Part shown: positions 22,792-29,757 of the stretch, piece by piece
Position numbering within the stretch: the stretch's first letter is position 1
Layout: every line of letters starts with the position of its first letter
DNA from: Bacilli bacterium
Lineage (GTDB): Bacteria > Bacillota_I > Bacilli_A > RF39 > UBA660
NCBI GenBank assembly: GCA_017512495.1
Contig: JAFWGF010000006.1
Location: 1 to 43,792 of the forward strand
Length of the DNA: 43,792 nt
Reading direction: 5' to 3'
Made by a program: the position numbers and the translations under genes
Notes under the pieces: model-generated
Databases searched by the model: none
The model's input: only the letters and a program-made list of their open reading frames with translations
What the model was told of the DNA's origin: nothing

Positions 22792-23745
22792 ATCTCCTTC
22801 TTCTAACATCGTAGTGATAAAAATACCGTACCCCTTATTTACATCATTTACTAGTACATAATTAACTACACCAACAATTTTATTATTTTGAATTATTGGA
22901 GAACCACTCATACCTTGAACAATTCCACCAGCTTTATTAAGTAGTTTTTCATCAATTATTTCAAATAAAATATTCTTAGTTAAATCGTCTTCAATAGTTA
23001 TAATATTTATTTTAAAATCCTCTACCTTATTATTTTCTAAGACAGTTCTAATATAAGCTTCTCCTTGTTTTATTTCTTCTTTAGTAGCAATTTCCATTGT
23101 ATTATAATTATCTAAATTATCTTTGTATTTACCATAGATTCCTGTAATACTATTATTACTTATATTACCAATTTCATTTTCTTTATCTATAATAGCATTC
23201 TTAGAACCAGCTAATCCATTATTACTTTTAGTTATTTCTTGTACTTCAGCTTTATATATATTACCATTTTCTATTTCAAATTTATTTTGACTTGCACTTT
23301 CTATAACTTCATGTCCTAAAGAACCAAAAATTCTTGTTCCCGGATCAATATAAGATAAAGTACCAATTCCATTTACTTGATCTTTTACGTATAATCCCGT
23401 TTTAATTAAATTATTTTCTTTTTCTAAATCAATATTAATTATTTTAGTTTGATTATTTCTTAATACTTTAAATTTATAATTACCTGGAGCATTAATAATT
23501 GTATTTAACTCATCTATATTATTTACTTTAGTATTATTAATTTCAGTAATAACGTCTCCTATTTTAAATCCAGCATCTTTTGAAATATATTTATTATTAA
23601 CTTTATAATATCCAACTACATATACACCTTTAGAATGAAGTTCCATTCCAATAGTTTCACCACTTACGATGATTCTATCAGAATAAGCATATATATTAAA
23701 AGGTAATAAAACTAGTATTAGAAGTATTATTAGTTTTTTCTTCAT
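22777..23745 (-). CDS. spoIVB: SpoIVB serine peptidase
   Basis: Forespore-secreted protease that triggers pro-sigma-K processing in Bacillus. N-terminal hydrophobic segment (residues 4-20), PDZ-like domain about 30-110 (GVYVVGYYKVNNKYISKDAG, IGDVITEINNTKV), then the S55 peptidase domain: GTLSYIDPGTRIFGSLGHE (His about residue 144) and the serine in GIVQGMSGSPIIQNNKIVG (about 281), ending VNDVNKGYGIFITTML, all family hallmarks. At 322 residues it is shorter than the 425 of Bacillus. GAGGTG precedes the ATG, and a sigma-F/G-type promoter lies immediately upstream. Confidence 0.93.
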   Translation of the reverse strand: MKKKLIILLILVLLPFNIYAYSDRIIVSGETIGMELHSKGVYVVGYYKVNNKYISKDAGFKIGDVITEINNTKVNNIDELNTIINAPGNYKFKVLRNNQTKIINIDLEKENNLIKTGLYVKDQVNGIGTLSYIDPGTRIFGSLGHEVIESASQNKFEIENGNIYKAEVQEITKSNNGLAGSKNAIIDKENEIGNISNNSITGIYGKYKDNLDNYNTMEIATKEEIKQGEAYIRTVLENNKVEDFKINIITIEDDLTKNILFEIIDEKLLNKAGGIVQGMSGSPIIQNNKIVGVVNYVLVNDVNKGYGIFITTMLEEGDKSNS

Positions 23746-23761
23746 ATTTACACCTCAATAC

Positions 23762-23790
23762 TATTATGACCAAATACGACATAATTATAC
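23762..23790 (-). promoter_or_regulatory. Candidate sigma-F/sigma-G promoter of spoIVB
   Basis: Minus strand GTATA (23790-23786), 17-nt spacer, CATAATA (23768-23762). It matches the forespore sigma pattern GYATR/CATNMTA, the class that reads spoIVB in Bacillus. CATA begins 23 nt before the ATG, as at the coat-like pair and spoIIM. Confidence 0.6.
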
Positions 23791-23799
23791 GTTGTTTAT

Positions 23800-23828
23800 T
23801 TGACTTATTTAGTATTTTTAAGTATATT
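23800..23828 (+). promoter_or_regulatory. Sigma-A promoter of the membrane protein / DUF1292 pair
   Basis: TTGACT, 17-nt spacer, TATATT, ending 18 nt before the ATG at 23847. Divergent from the spoIVB promoter. Confidence 0.7.
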
Positions 23829-23846
23829 TATTATAGAGGTGTGTAT

Positions 23847-24491
23847 ATGGATAAGTATGTTTATGAAAAACCAGCTGATGAAAGATTATACGAGGAAATG
23901 CGCCGTAAATCTTTACAAGGAGAACCGGTAAAAAGACAAAAGAAACGTGTAAAAATAGATAAAAAGAAATTTATTAGAAGTATGGCTGTATTAGTTACAG
24001 TTACTGTTGGAGTAACTTTAGCAGGTAATCAAGTTTATAATAATATGAGCCAAGCTATTCAAGAAAATGCTTTGTATGGTACTTTATTAGATCAATATAT
24101 GGAAGATGTTTTCTATCCTGCAACTCATCATGTAGATGGTACTACTAATGAGATATATCTTGATTATGAAGCATTAGGAGATTATATTGATAGTGAAGCT
24201 GATAAAAAATTAGCTGTATCCCTTACTAATAGTGCAATAGAAGCACAGAACTTTACTGATGATGAAGATCAAATGAATAGAGTTTTACAAGAAACAGAAT
24301 TGGGATATGATTCTTATGATCAATTTTTACAAAATCAGAAAGAAAAATATTCTGGTTATGAAGATCATTCTAAATTTTTGAAAAATACTAAAACTAGATT
24401 AATGAATAGTGCAAATAGTAATGAATTAGATGATATGCATGAAGAATTATCTGAAGAAAATGTTCTAGAAGATGGAGGTAAGAATTTATGA
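23847..24491 (+). CDS. Single-pass membrane protein, unknown function
   Basis: A 214-residue protein with about 45 charged N-terminal residues (KPADERLYEEMRRKSLQGEP, then KRQKKRVKIDKKK), one hydrophobic helix at about 48-66 (FIRSMAVLVTVTVGVTLAG) and an acidic outer part (EDVFYPATHHVDGTTNEIYL, ELDDMHEELSEEN). No family recognised. The ATG at 23847 is chosen because GAGGTG lies 5 nt upstream and a good promoter fits it; a longer frame from 23766 would start inside the promoter. It overlaps the DUF1292 gene by 4 nt (ATGA). Confidence 0.75.
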   Translation: MDKYVYEKPADERLYEEMRRKSLQGEPVKRQKKRVKIDKKKFIRSMAVLVTVTVGVTLAGNQVYNNMSQAIQENALYGTLLDQYMEDVFYPATHHVDGTTNEIYLDYEALGDYIDSEADKKLAVSLTNSAIEAQNFTDDEDQMNRVLQETELGYDSYDQFLQNQKEKYSGYEDHSKFLKNTKTRLMNSANSNELDDMHEELSEENVLEDGGKNL

Positions 24492-24703
24492 AAGATGTAG
24501 AAATTGTTGAGATAAATAACAATAATTATGTAATTCTTAAAGAAGTAAAACATAAAGATACCTCTTACTTATATTTATCTAATTTAGAAGATGAAGAAGA
24601 TACAATGATTAGAAAAATTAAAGGAGATAGTATTATACCTTTAGCTAGTGAAGAAGAATTTGAAATAGCATGTAATTTATTAATAAAAGAAGGATTAATT
24701 TAA
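24488..24703 (+). CDS. DUF1292 (YrzB-like) small protein
   Basis: A 71-residue acidic protein with the DUF1292 layout: a short strand EIVEINNNNYVILKEV, HKDTSYLYLSNLEDEED (the family YxxL...D motif) and the C-terminal LASEEEFEIACNLL. Function unknown. The ATGA overlap with the upstream gene and the GGAGG ribosome site within it make the two translationally coupled. In many Bacillota DUF1292 genes follow ruvX; here the partner is a membrane protein. Confidence 0.8.
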   Translation: MKDVEIVEINNNNYVILKEVKHKDTSYLYLSNLEDEEDTMIRKIKGDSIIPLASEEEFEIACNLLIKEGLI

Positions 24704-24715
24704 TCCTTCTTTTTT
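24685..24715. terminator. Bidirectional terminator between the DUF1292 gene and xseB
   Basis: Stem GAAGGATTA/TAATCCTTC with loop ATT, flanked by AAAA and TTTTTT. It contains the DUF1292 stop and lies next to the xseB stop. Confidence 0.88.
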
Positions 24716-24947
24716 ATTCTTCTACTTGGAAATCAACTACATCTCCATTATCTTTTACTAATTTAGTAATTGATTCTTCTGCTTTTTTTAATTTTTCATC
24801 ACATGATTTAGCTAATTTCATAGCTTTATTAAATTCATCAATAGCATCATCTAGAGGTACATCACCTACTTCTAATTTCTTTACTATTTCTTCTAATTTT
24901 TCGATACTTTCTTCAAAACTTAATTCTTTTTCTTTCTTTTCAGCCAT
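24714..24947 (-). CDS. xseB: Exodeoxyribonuclease VII small subunit
   Basis: Small helical subunit of the XseA-XseB single-strand exonuclease. The 77 residues show the family pattern: SFEESIEKLEEIVKKLEVGDVPLDDAIDEFNKAMKLA with the LExIVxxLExGxxxLdxaixxfexG-type helix pair, then CDEKLKKAEESI. GAGGAGTG precedes the ATG. Normally it overlaps or follows xseA directly; here an unrelated membrane protein gene separates the two. Confidence 0.93.
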   Translation of the reverse strand: MAEKKEKELSFEESIEKLEEIVKKLEVGDVPLDDAIDEFNKAMKLAKSCDEKLKKAEESITKLVKDNGDVVDFQVEE

Positions 24948-24982
24948 TTTATCACTCCTCTACTTGACTTAATAATCTAAAC

Positions 24983-25375
24983 TCATAGTTCTAAAAGTAT
25001 AAAAAAGATATTAAGAGCTATTGAAATACCAATTAATACCTTAGTATTTTTAATTTCTTTTTTTACAAAACTAGCTATGAAGGTAACAATTAAACCAATC
25101 AAACACATAATCCCAATTTTAGAACATATAGGTTTAGTTTCTTCAAGTTTTGCTTCAGCAAATGCAGCTCTTTTTTGACCTTCTTCATAAGCTATTTTTT
25201 TATCATACTTTTCTTTTTCAGTATCATCTGCCATCTCACAACAACCAGCACTACGCCCGGCAACAATAGTTATTTCATAATGCATTATATAAATGACATT
25301 AAAAAAACTAATTATTAGAATTATTATAGTTACTATTTTTATAATTGACTTTTTTTTATTGTTTTCACTATCCAT
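24983..25375 (-). CDS. Three-helix membrane protein between xseA and xseB
   Basis: A 130-residue protein with hydrophobic segments at about 11-33, 82-100 and 107-128, and a cytoplasmic or external loop with an acidic, Ala/Glu-rich helix (EKEKYDKKIAYEEGQKRAAF) preceded by a Cys-Cys pair in GRSAGCCEMADD. No family recognised. Its ATG follows the xseA TAA with no gap, and ribosome support is only that of the xseA tail, so it is probably coupled. It interrupts an otherwise near-universal gene pair. Confidence 0.65.
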   Translation of the reverse strand: MDSENNKKKSIIKIVTIIILIISFFNVIYIMHYEITIVAGRSAGCCEMADDTEKEKYDKKIAYEEGQKRAAFAEAKLEETKPICSKIGIMCLIGLIVTFIASFVKKEIKNTKVLIGISIALNIFFILLEL

Positions 25376-26629
25376 TTATACTACTTCAGCATCGATCTTT
25401 CCATCCTTAAAATTAACTTCGATGCTATCCCCTTTCTTAAGATTTTTACAATTACTAACAACTTTACCATCCTTCTTAGTCATTGTATATCCTCTTTGTA
25501 AAGTAAGCAATGGACTTAGTGTTTCTAATTTACTAACTAAGTTTAAATACTTATTAGCTTTGTTATCTAGTAATTTGTATGGACTTTTTAAAATATAAGA
25601 ACTTCTTATTTCAATTAGTTTTTTGCTTTTTAAATTAACTAAATTAATAGTACTATGCTTTAATCTTTCAAATAGATTATCAAAAATCATTTCTTTAGTC
25701 TGATATATAATCATTGGGTTTTTAAATATATTACTAGTCATTAAATCAGCTAGTTTTCTTTTGTTTTGCTTAATTTTATTACCAATAGTATTATTTAATC
25801 TAATATTTATTTGATTTAAATATTTATCTACATCACTTAATTGAGGAACAGCCATCTCTGCAGCTCCTGTAGGTGTAGGAGCTCTTAGATCAGCAACAAA
25901 ATCAGCTATTGTAAAGTCTATTTCATGTCCTACAGCACTAATTACTGGTGTTTTACAATCAAAGATAGCTCTAGCTACTATTTCTTCATTAAAGGCCCAT
26001 AAATCTTCTATGGAACCTCCTCCTCTACCAACAATTAATGTATCTAAACCAAACTGATCAGCTTTTTCAATTTGTTTTACGATATCTTCTTTTGCTTCTT
26101 CTCCTTGAACTAAAGCAGGAAACAAATATATTTCAGTAAGAGGCCATCTTCTTTTAATAGTAGAAATAATATCTTTAATAGCAGCTCCTGTAGGTGCAGT
26201 AACTACTCCTACTTTATTTGGTATTTTAGGAATAGGTTTTTTGTACTTTTCATCAAATAAACCTTCCTCTTGTAACTTTTTCTTTAACTGTTCGTAAGCA
26301 ATATATAAATTACCAATTCCATCTTCTAGCATTTCATTAACATATATTTGATATTGTCCTGTAGCTTCAAAAACACTTATTTTACCAGTTACTAATACTT
26401 TCATACCATCTTGTGGTACAAATTTTACACTTCTAGTAGCACTAGAAAACATAATGGCATTAATTCTACTACCTTCATCTTTTAAAGTAAAATAGAAATG
26501 TCCTCTACTATGAGCTTTAAAGTTAGATATTTCTCCCTTTAAAAATACTTCATTTAAATTAACATCATTATCAATCTTATACTTTATATATCTAGTAAGT
26601 TGAGTTACAGATATATATTTATCATTCAT
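25376..26629 (-). CDS. xseA: Exodeoxyribonuclease VII large subunit
   Basis: Catalytic subunit of ExoVII. N-terminal OB fold (residues about 5-105: LKGEISNFKAHSRGHFYFTLKDEGSRINAIMF), then the nuclease domain with PNKVGVVTAPTGAAIKDI, VGRGGGSIEDLWAFNEE (about 185-200), ISAVGHEIDFTIADFVADLRAPTPTGAAE (conserved His and Asp), a long helical region, and a C-terminal LQRGYTMTKKDGKVV. Length 417 is slightly under typical. AAGGAG supports the ATG. Part of the mutS-nusB-xseA-xseB run. Confidence 0.95.
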   Translation of the reverse strand: MNDKYISVTQLTRYIKYKIDNDVNLNEVFLKGEISNFKAHSRGHFYFTLKDEGSRINAIMFSSATRSVKFVPQDGMKVLVTGKISVFEATGQYQIYVNEMLEDGIGNLYIAYEQLKKKLQEEGLFDEKYKKPIPKIPNKVGVVTAPTGAAIKDIISTIKRRWPLTEIYLFPALVQGEEAKEDIVKQIEKADQFGLDTLIVGRGGGSIEDLWAFNEEIVARAIFDCKTPVISAVGHEIDFTIADFVADLRAPTPTGAAEMAVPQLSDVDKYLNQINIRLNNTIGNKIKQNKRKLADLMTSNIFKNPMIIYQTKEMIFDNLFERLKHSTINLVNLKSKKLIEIRSSYILKSPYKLLDNKANKYLNLVSKLETLSPLLTLQRGYTMTKKDGKVVSNCKNLKKGDSIEVNFKDGKIDAEVV

Positions 26630-26644
26630 AGACTCAACTCCTTA

Positions 26645-27049
26645 CTATTTTTCTTCATCATGATATATCTTATCTAATACTCCATTAATCATTTTAGTTA
26701 CTGATTCATCACTATATTTCTTACTAAGTTCAATAGCTTCATTTATTGCGACTACTGAAGGAGTATCAGTATATAGTAATTCATAGATACCTAATAAAAG
26801 AATAGCTTGATCTACTTTACTAAGTCTATCAATTGTCCAATCTTTTTTAAGATACTTATTAGCTTTATCGATAAGTTTATCTTTATTTTTATCTATACCA
26901 TTAACGCAAGCATCTACAAATTCATTTTCTACTTCTAATTGTTCTTTAATTAAATCAGTGTAATTATATTCAATATTAGCTTCTTCATATAAATTAGCTT
27001 GATATAAAACCTTTATAATTATATCTCTTAATTCACTACGATTTTTCAT
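26645..27049 (-). CDS. nusB: Transcription antitermination factor NusB
   Basis: All-helical RNA-binding factor for rRNA antitermination. Typical blocks: RSELRDIIIKVLYQANLY at the start, FVDACVNGIDKNKDKLI, then WTIDRLSKVDQAILLLGIYELLY and PSVVAINEAIELSKKYSDESVTKMINGVLDKI, the strongest NusB signature. Length 134. The ATG at 27049 is preferred to the GTG three codons upstream since AGGTGA is 5 nt away and overlaps the GTG. Follows mutS by about 30 nt. Confidence 0.93.
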   Translation of the reverse strand: MKNRSELRDIIIKVLYQANLYEEANIEYNYTDLIKEQLEVENEFVDACVNGIDKNKDKLIDKANKYLKKDWTIDRLSKVDQAILLLGIYELLYTDTPSVVAINEAIELSKKYSDESVTKMINGVLDKIYHDEEK

Positions 27050-27079
27050 TAGTATCACCTACCTAATTTTATCATATTT

Positions 27080-29632
27080 TTACTTTTTATTGTTTATTTC
27101 TTTCTTTAAATCATATAAATAATTTAATGCTTCCATAGGAGTCATTTCCAATGGATTAATACTATTTATTTTTTCTTCTATTTCATTTTTTTCTTCTACT
27201 ATTTCATCTTCCATTAATTCGAATAGACTAGTTTGAGTAAATGTTTCATTCTTTTTACTTTTCTTTTCATAAACATTTAAAATATCATTAGCTCTTTCTA
27301 TTAAACTATTAGGTAATTTAGCAAGACTAGCTACATGTATACCATAACTTTTATCTACTGCTCCTGATTTTACTTTATGTAAGAAAGTAATAGTACCATT
27401 TTCTTCTACTGCAGAGACATGAACATTCTTTAAATGTTTTAAATCTTTCTCTAGTGCAGTTAATTCATGATAATGAGTTGAGAATAATGTCTTAGCTCCA
27501 ATCTTATCATGAATATACTCTAAAATAGCTTGAGCTAAACTCATACCATCATATGTTGCAGTACCTCTACCTAGTTCATCAAATAATATTAAACTATTAG
27601 GAGTTGCTTCAGAAATAGCTGTATTTGCTTCTTTCATTTCAACCATAAAAGTAGATTCACCACTTACCAAGTCATCACTAGCTCCAATTCTTGTAAATAT
27701 CTTATCAAAAATAGGCATTTTAGCCTTCTTACAAGGGACAAAACATCCAATCTGAGCCATTATAACTGTAATACCTAATTGACGCATATAAGTAGATTTA
27801 CCAGCCATATTAGGACCTGTTATTAAAAGAATAGAAGTTTTCTTATCCATAATAATATCATTAGGAATATATTTATCTCTAATAACTTGTTCTACTACTG
27901 GATGACGACAATCAATAAGCTCAATCTCTTTATCGTTAACAAGTTCTGGTCTAACAAAACTATATTGATCACTTACAATAGAGAAAGCTTGTAACATATC
28001 AACTTCACTAATTACTTTAGCAACTCTTTGTAAATCACTAACATATCTTTTAACTACTTCTCTAATATCCATAAATAATTTATATTCAAGAGAAATAATT
28101 TTTTCTTCAGCACCTAAAATAATATTCTCTTTCTCTTTTAATACTGGAGTAATATATCTTTCAGCATTCGCAAGAGTTTGCTTTCTTTCATAACCCCATT
28201 CTTCTTTAACTAAATTAGTTTGTCCTTTACTAACTTCTATATAATAACCAAATACTTTGTTAAAACCTACTTTTAAATTCTTAATACCAGTTCGCATCTT
28301 TTCTTCTTGTTCCATAGCTAAAATAAAGTCTTTAGAACCACTACTAATACTTTTTAATTCATCTAACTCACTATTATAACCAGTTTTTATTAATCCTCCT
28401 TCATGTAATGTAAAAGGAGCATCTTCTCTAATAGTCTTCTCTAATAAACTATATACTTCATCAAAAGTATCTATAGTTTTATCATATTTTAATTCTTCTA
28501 AGATCTTTTTAATTGTAGGTAGTTCTTTTAAAGAACTTTTTAATTGTAATAAATCTTTAGCATTCAAATTACCATAACTTATTCTTCCTACTAATCTTTC
28601 TAAATCATATACTTCATTTAATGATTTAATTAAATCATCTCTAAGAATAAACTCAGTACGTAGTAACGATACTAAATCATAACGTCGCATCAATTCTTTT
28701 CTATCAGTTAAGGGATTTAAAATACTATGTTTTAAATATCTACTACCCATTGCAGTCTTACATTTGTCAAGTAACCATAATAAACTATATTGTCTATCTC
28801 TATTTCTAATAGTTTCAACTAATTCTAAATTATTCTTAGTATTAGTATCAAATTCTAAATATTCAGAAGATTTTACTATATTACATTCTTGTAAGTGATG
28901 TAAGTCACCTTTCTTAGTTTCAATAATGTAATATAGTAAATGCTTTAATGTAGTAATTAATCTAATATCTTCTATATTTTTATAAATATAATCATAGTCT
29001 TTATCATCTAACTCTTCTTTTTGAATAGATACTAAAATATCATAATTAGTTCTAAGAATATCTACTATTCTTCTATCAGTATTATCACTAACTATAACTT
29101 CTCTAAAACCATTTCTAACTATTTCTTTAATTACTTTATCAATATCTCCATCTACTAAAGTAGCATATACTTCTCCAGTAGAAATATCTGCATAACTAAT
29201 ACCAAAACAATAGTCAAATGAACAGATATTAGCTATATAATTATTACTTTTAGAATCTATATTAGTATCTAATCTAGTACCTTTAGTAACTACTTGTATA
29301 ACATCCCTTTTAACCATACCTTTAGTCTCTTTAGGATCTTCTAATTGTTCACAAATAGCTACTTTATATCCTTTATCAATTAATTCATCTAAATATGAAA
29401 TATAAGCATGATGAGGAATACCACACATAGGAACTCTCTCATCTAATCCTGCTTGTTTACCAGTAAGAGTAAGTTCTAAAACACGTGAAGCAGTAATTGC
29501 ATCATCAAAAAACATTTCATAGAAATCTCCAAGACGAAAGAAGATAATTGAGTCTTCATACTTATCTTTGATTTCCATATATTGTTGCATCATAGGACTA
29601 AGTTTAGTTCTATCTACTTCACTTCTCTTCAT
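27080..29632 (-). CDS. mutS: DNA mismatch repair protein MutS
   Basis: Mismatch sensor ATPase. The mismatch-binding F-x-E lies in FFRLGDFYEMFFDDA (Phe37-Tyr38-Glu39), the connector and lever domains follow (LLDKCKTAMGSRYLKHSILNPL), and the ATPase domain has Walker A TGPNMAGKSTYMRQLG (about residue 615), Walker B LILFDELGRGTATYDG and STHYHEL. The C-terminal tail has the GAVDKSYGIHVA motif and a short end helix. Length 850 is typical. The ATG at 29632 is preferred over a GTG four codons upstream, which is part of the GGTGAG ribosome site. mutL is not adjacent; nusB and xseA follow in the same direction. Confidence 0.97.
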   Translation of the reverse strand: MKRSEVDRTKLSPMMQQYMEIKDKYEDSIIFFRLGDFYEMFFDDAITASRVLELTLTGKQAGLDERVPMCGIPHHAYISYLDELIDKGYKVAICEQLEDPKETKGMVKRDVIQVVTKGTRLDTNIDSKSNNYIANICSFDYCFGISYADISTGEVYATLVDGDIDKVIKEIVRNGFREVIVSDNTDRRIVDILRTNYDILVSIQKEELDDKDYDYIYKNIEDIRLITTLKHLLYYIIETKKGDLHHLQECNIVKSSEYLEFDTNTKNNLELVETIRNRDRQYSLLWLLDKCKTAMGSRYLKHSILNPLTDRKELMRRYDLVSLLRTEFILRDDLIKSLNEVYDLERLVGRISYGNLNAKDLLQLKSSLKELPTIKKILEELKYDKTIDTFDEVYSLLEKTIREDAPFTLHEGGLIKTGYNSELDELKSISSGSKDFILAMEQEEKMRTGIKNLKVGFNKVFGYYIEVSKGQTNLVKEEWGYERKQTLANAERYITPVLKEKENIILGAEEKIISLEYKLFMDIREVVKRYVSDLQRVAKVISEVDMLQAFSIVSDQYSFVRPELVNDKEIELIDCRHPVVEQVIRDKYIPNDIIMDKKTSILLITGPNMAGKSTYMRQLGITVIMAQIGCFVPCKKAKMPIFDKIFTRIGASDDLVSGESTFMVEMKEANTAISEATPNSLILFDELGRGTATYDGMSLAQAILEYIHDKIGAKTLFSTHYHELTALEKDLKHLKNVHVSAVEENGTITFLHKVKSGAVDKSYGIHVASLAKLPNSLIERANDILNVYEKKSKKNETFTQTSLFELMEDEIVEEKNEIEEKINSINPLEMTPMEALNYLYDLKKEINNKK

Positions 29633-29648
29633 ACCTCTCACCAAATTT

Positions 29649-29657
29649 ATTATATCA
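29649..29657 (-). promoter_or_regulatory. Extended -10 promoter of the mutS operon
   Basis: TG-A-TATAAT on the minus strand, 16 nt before the mutS ATG. It lies at the end of a 61-bp repeat whose other copy provides the promoter of dagK. Confidence 0.55.
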
Positions 29658-29716
29658 AAATTAAGACAATAAAAAAAGAAGATTCAATTAATCTTAATTT
29701 ATTAAAGAATCTCCTT
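29656..29716 (-). repeat. 61-bp terminator-promoter repeat, copy 1
   Basis: 58 of 61 bases match the copy at 42709-42769. It contains the hairpin AAAAG-A-AGATTC with GAATCT-C-CTTTT (one mismatch in the stem), forming the terminator of the surface protein gene upstream on the minus strand, and runs into the extended -10 of mutS. Confidence 0.8.
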
Positions 29717-29757
29717 TTGTGGTTATAATATATCATATTTCATTGAAAAAATCAAGT

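Noticed and set aside
23766-23846. 27-residue N-terminal extension of the membrane protein upstream of the DUF1292 gene.
   Set aside because: The extension lies across the TTGACT-N17-TATATT promoter and lacks a ribosome site; the ATG at 23847 has one.
29633-29644. Upstream GTG as mutS start (likewise GTG at 27058 for nusB, 10747 for xerD, 10803 for rarA and 3371 for the Pro/Gln-rich protein).
   Set aside because: In each case the GTG is part of the AGGTGA-type ribosome site that serves the ATG a few codons later.
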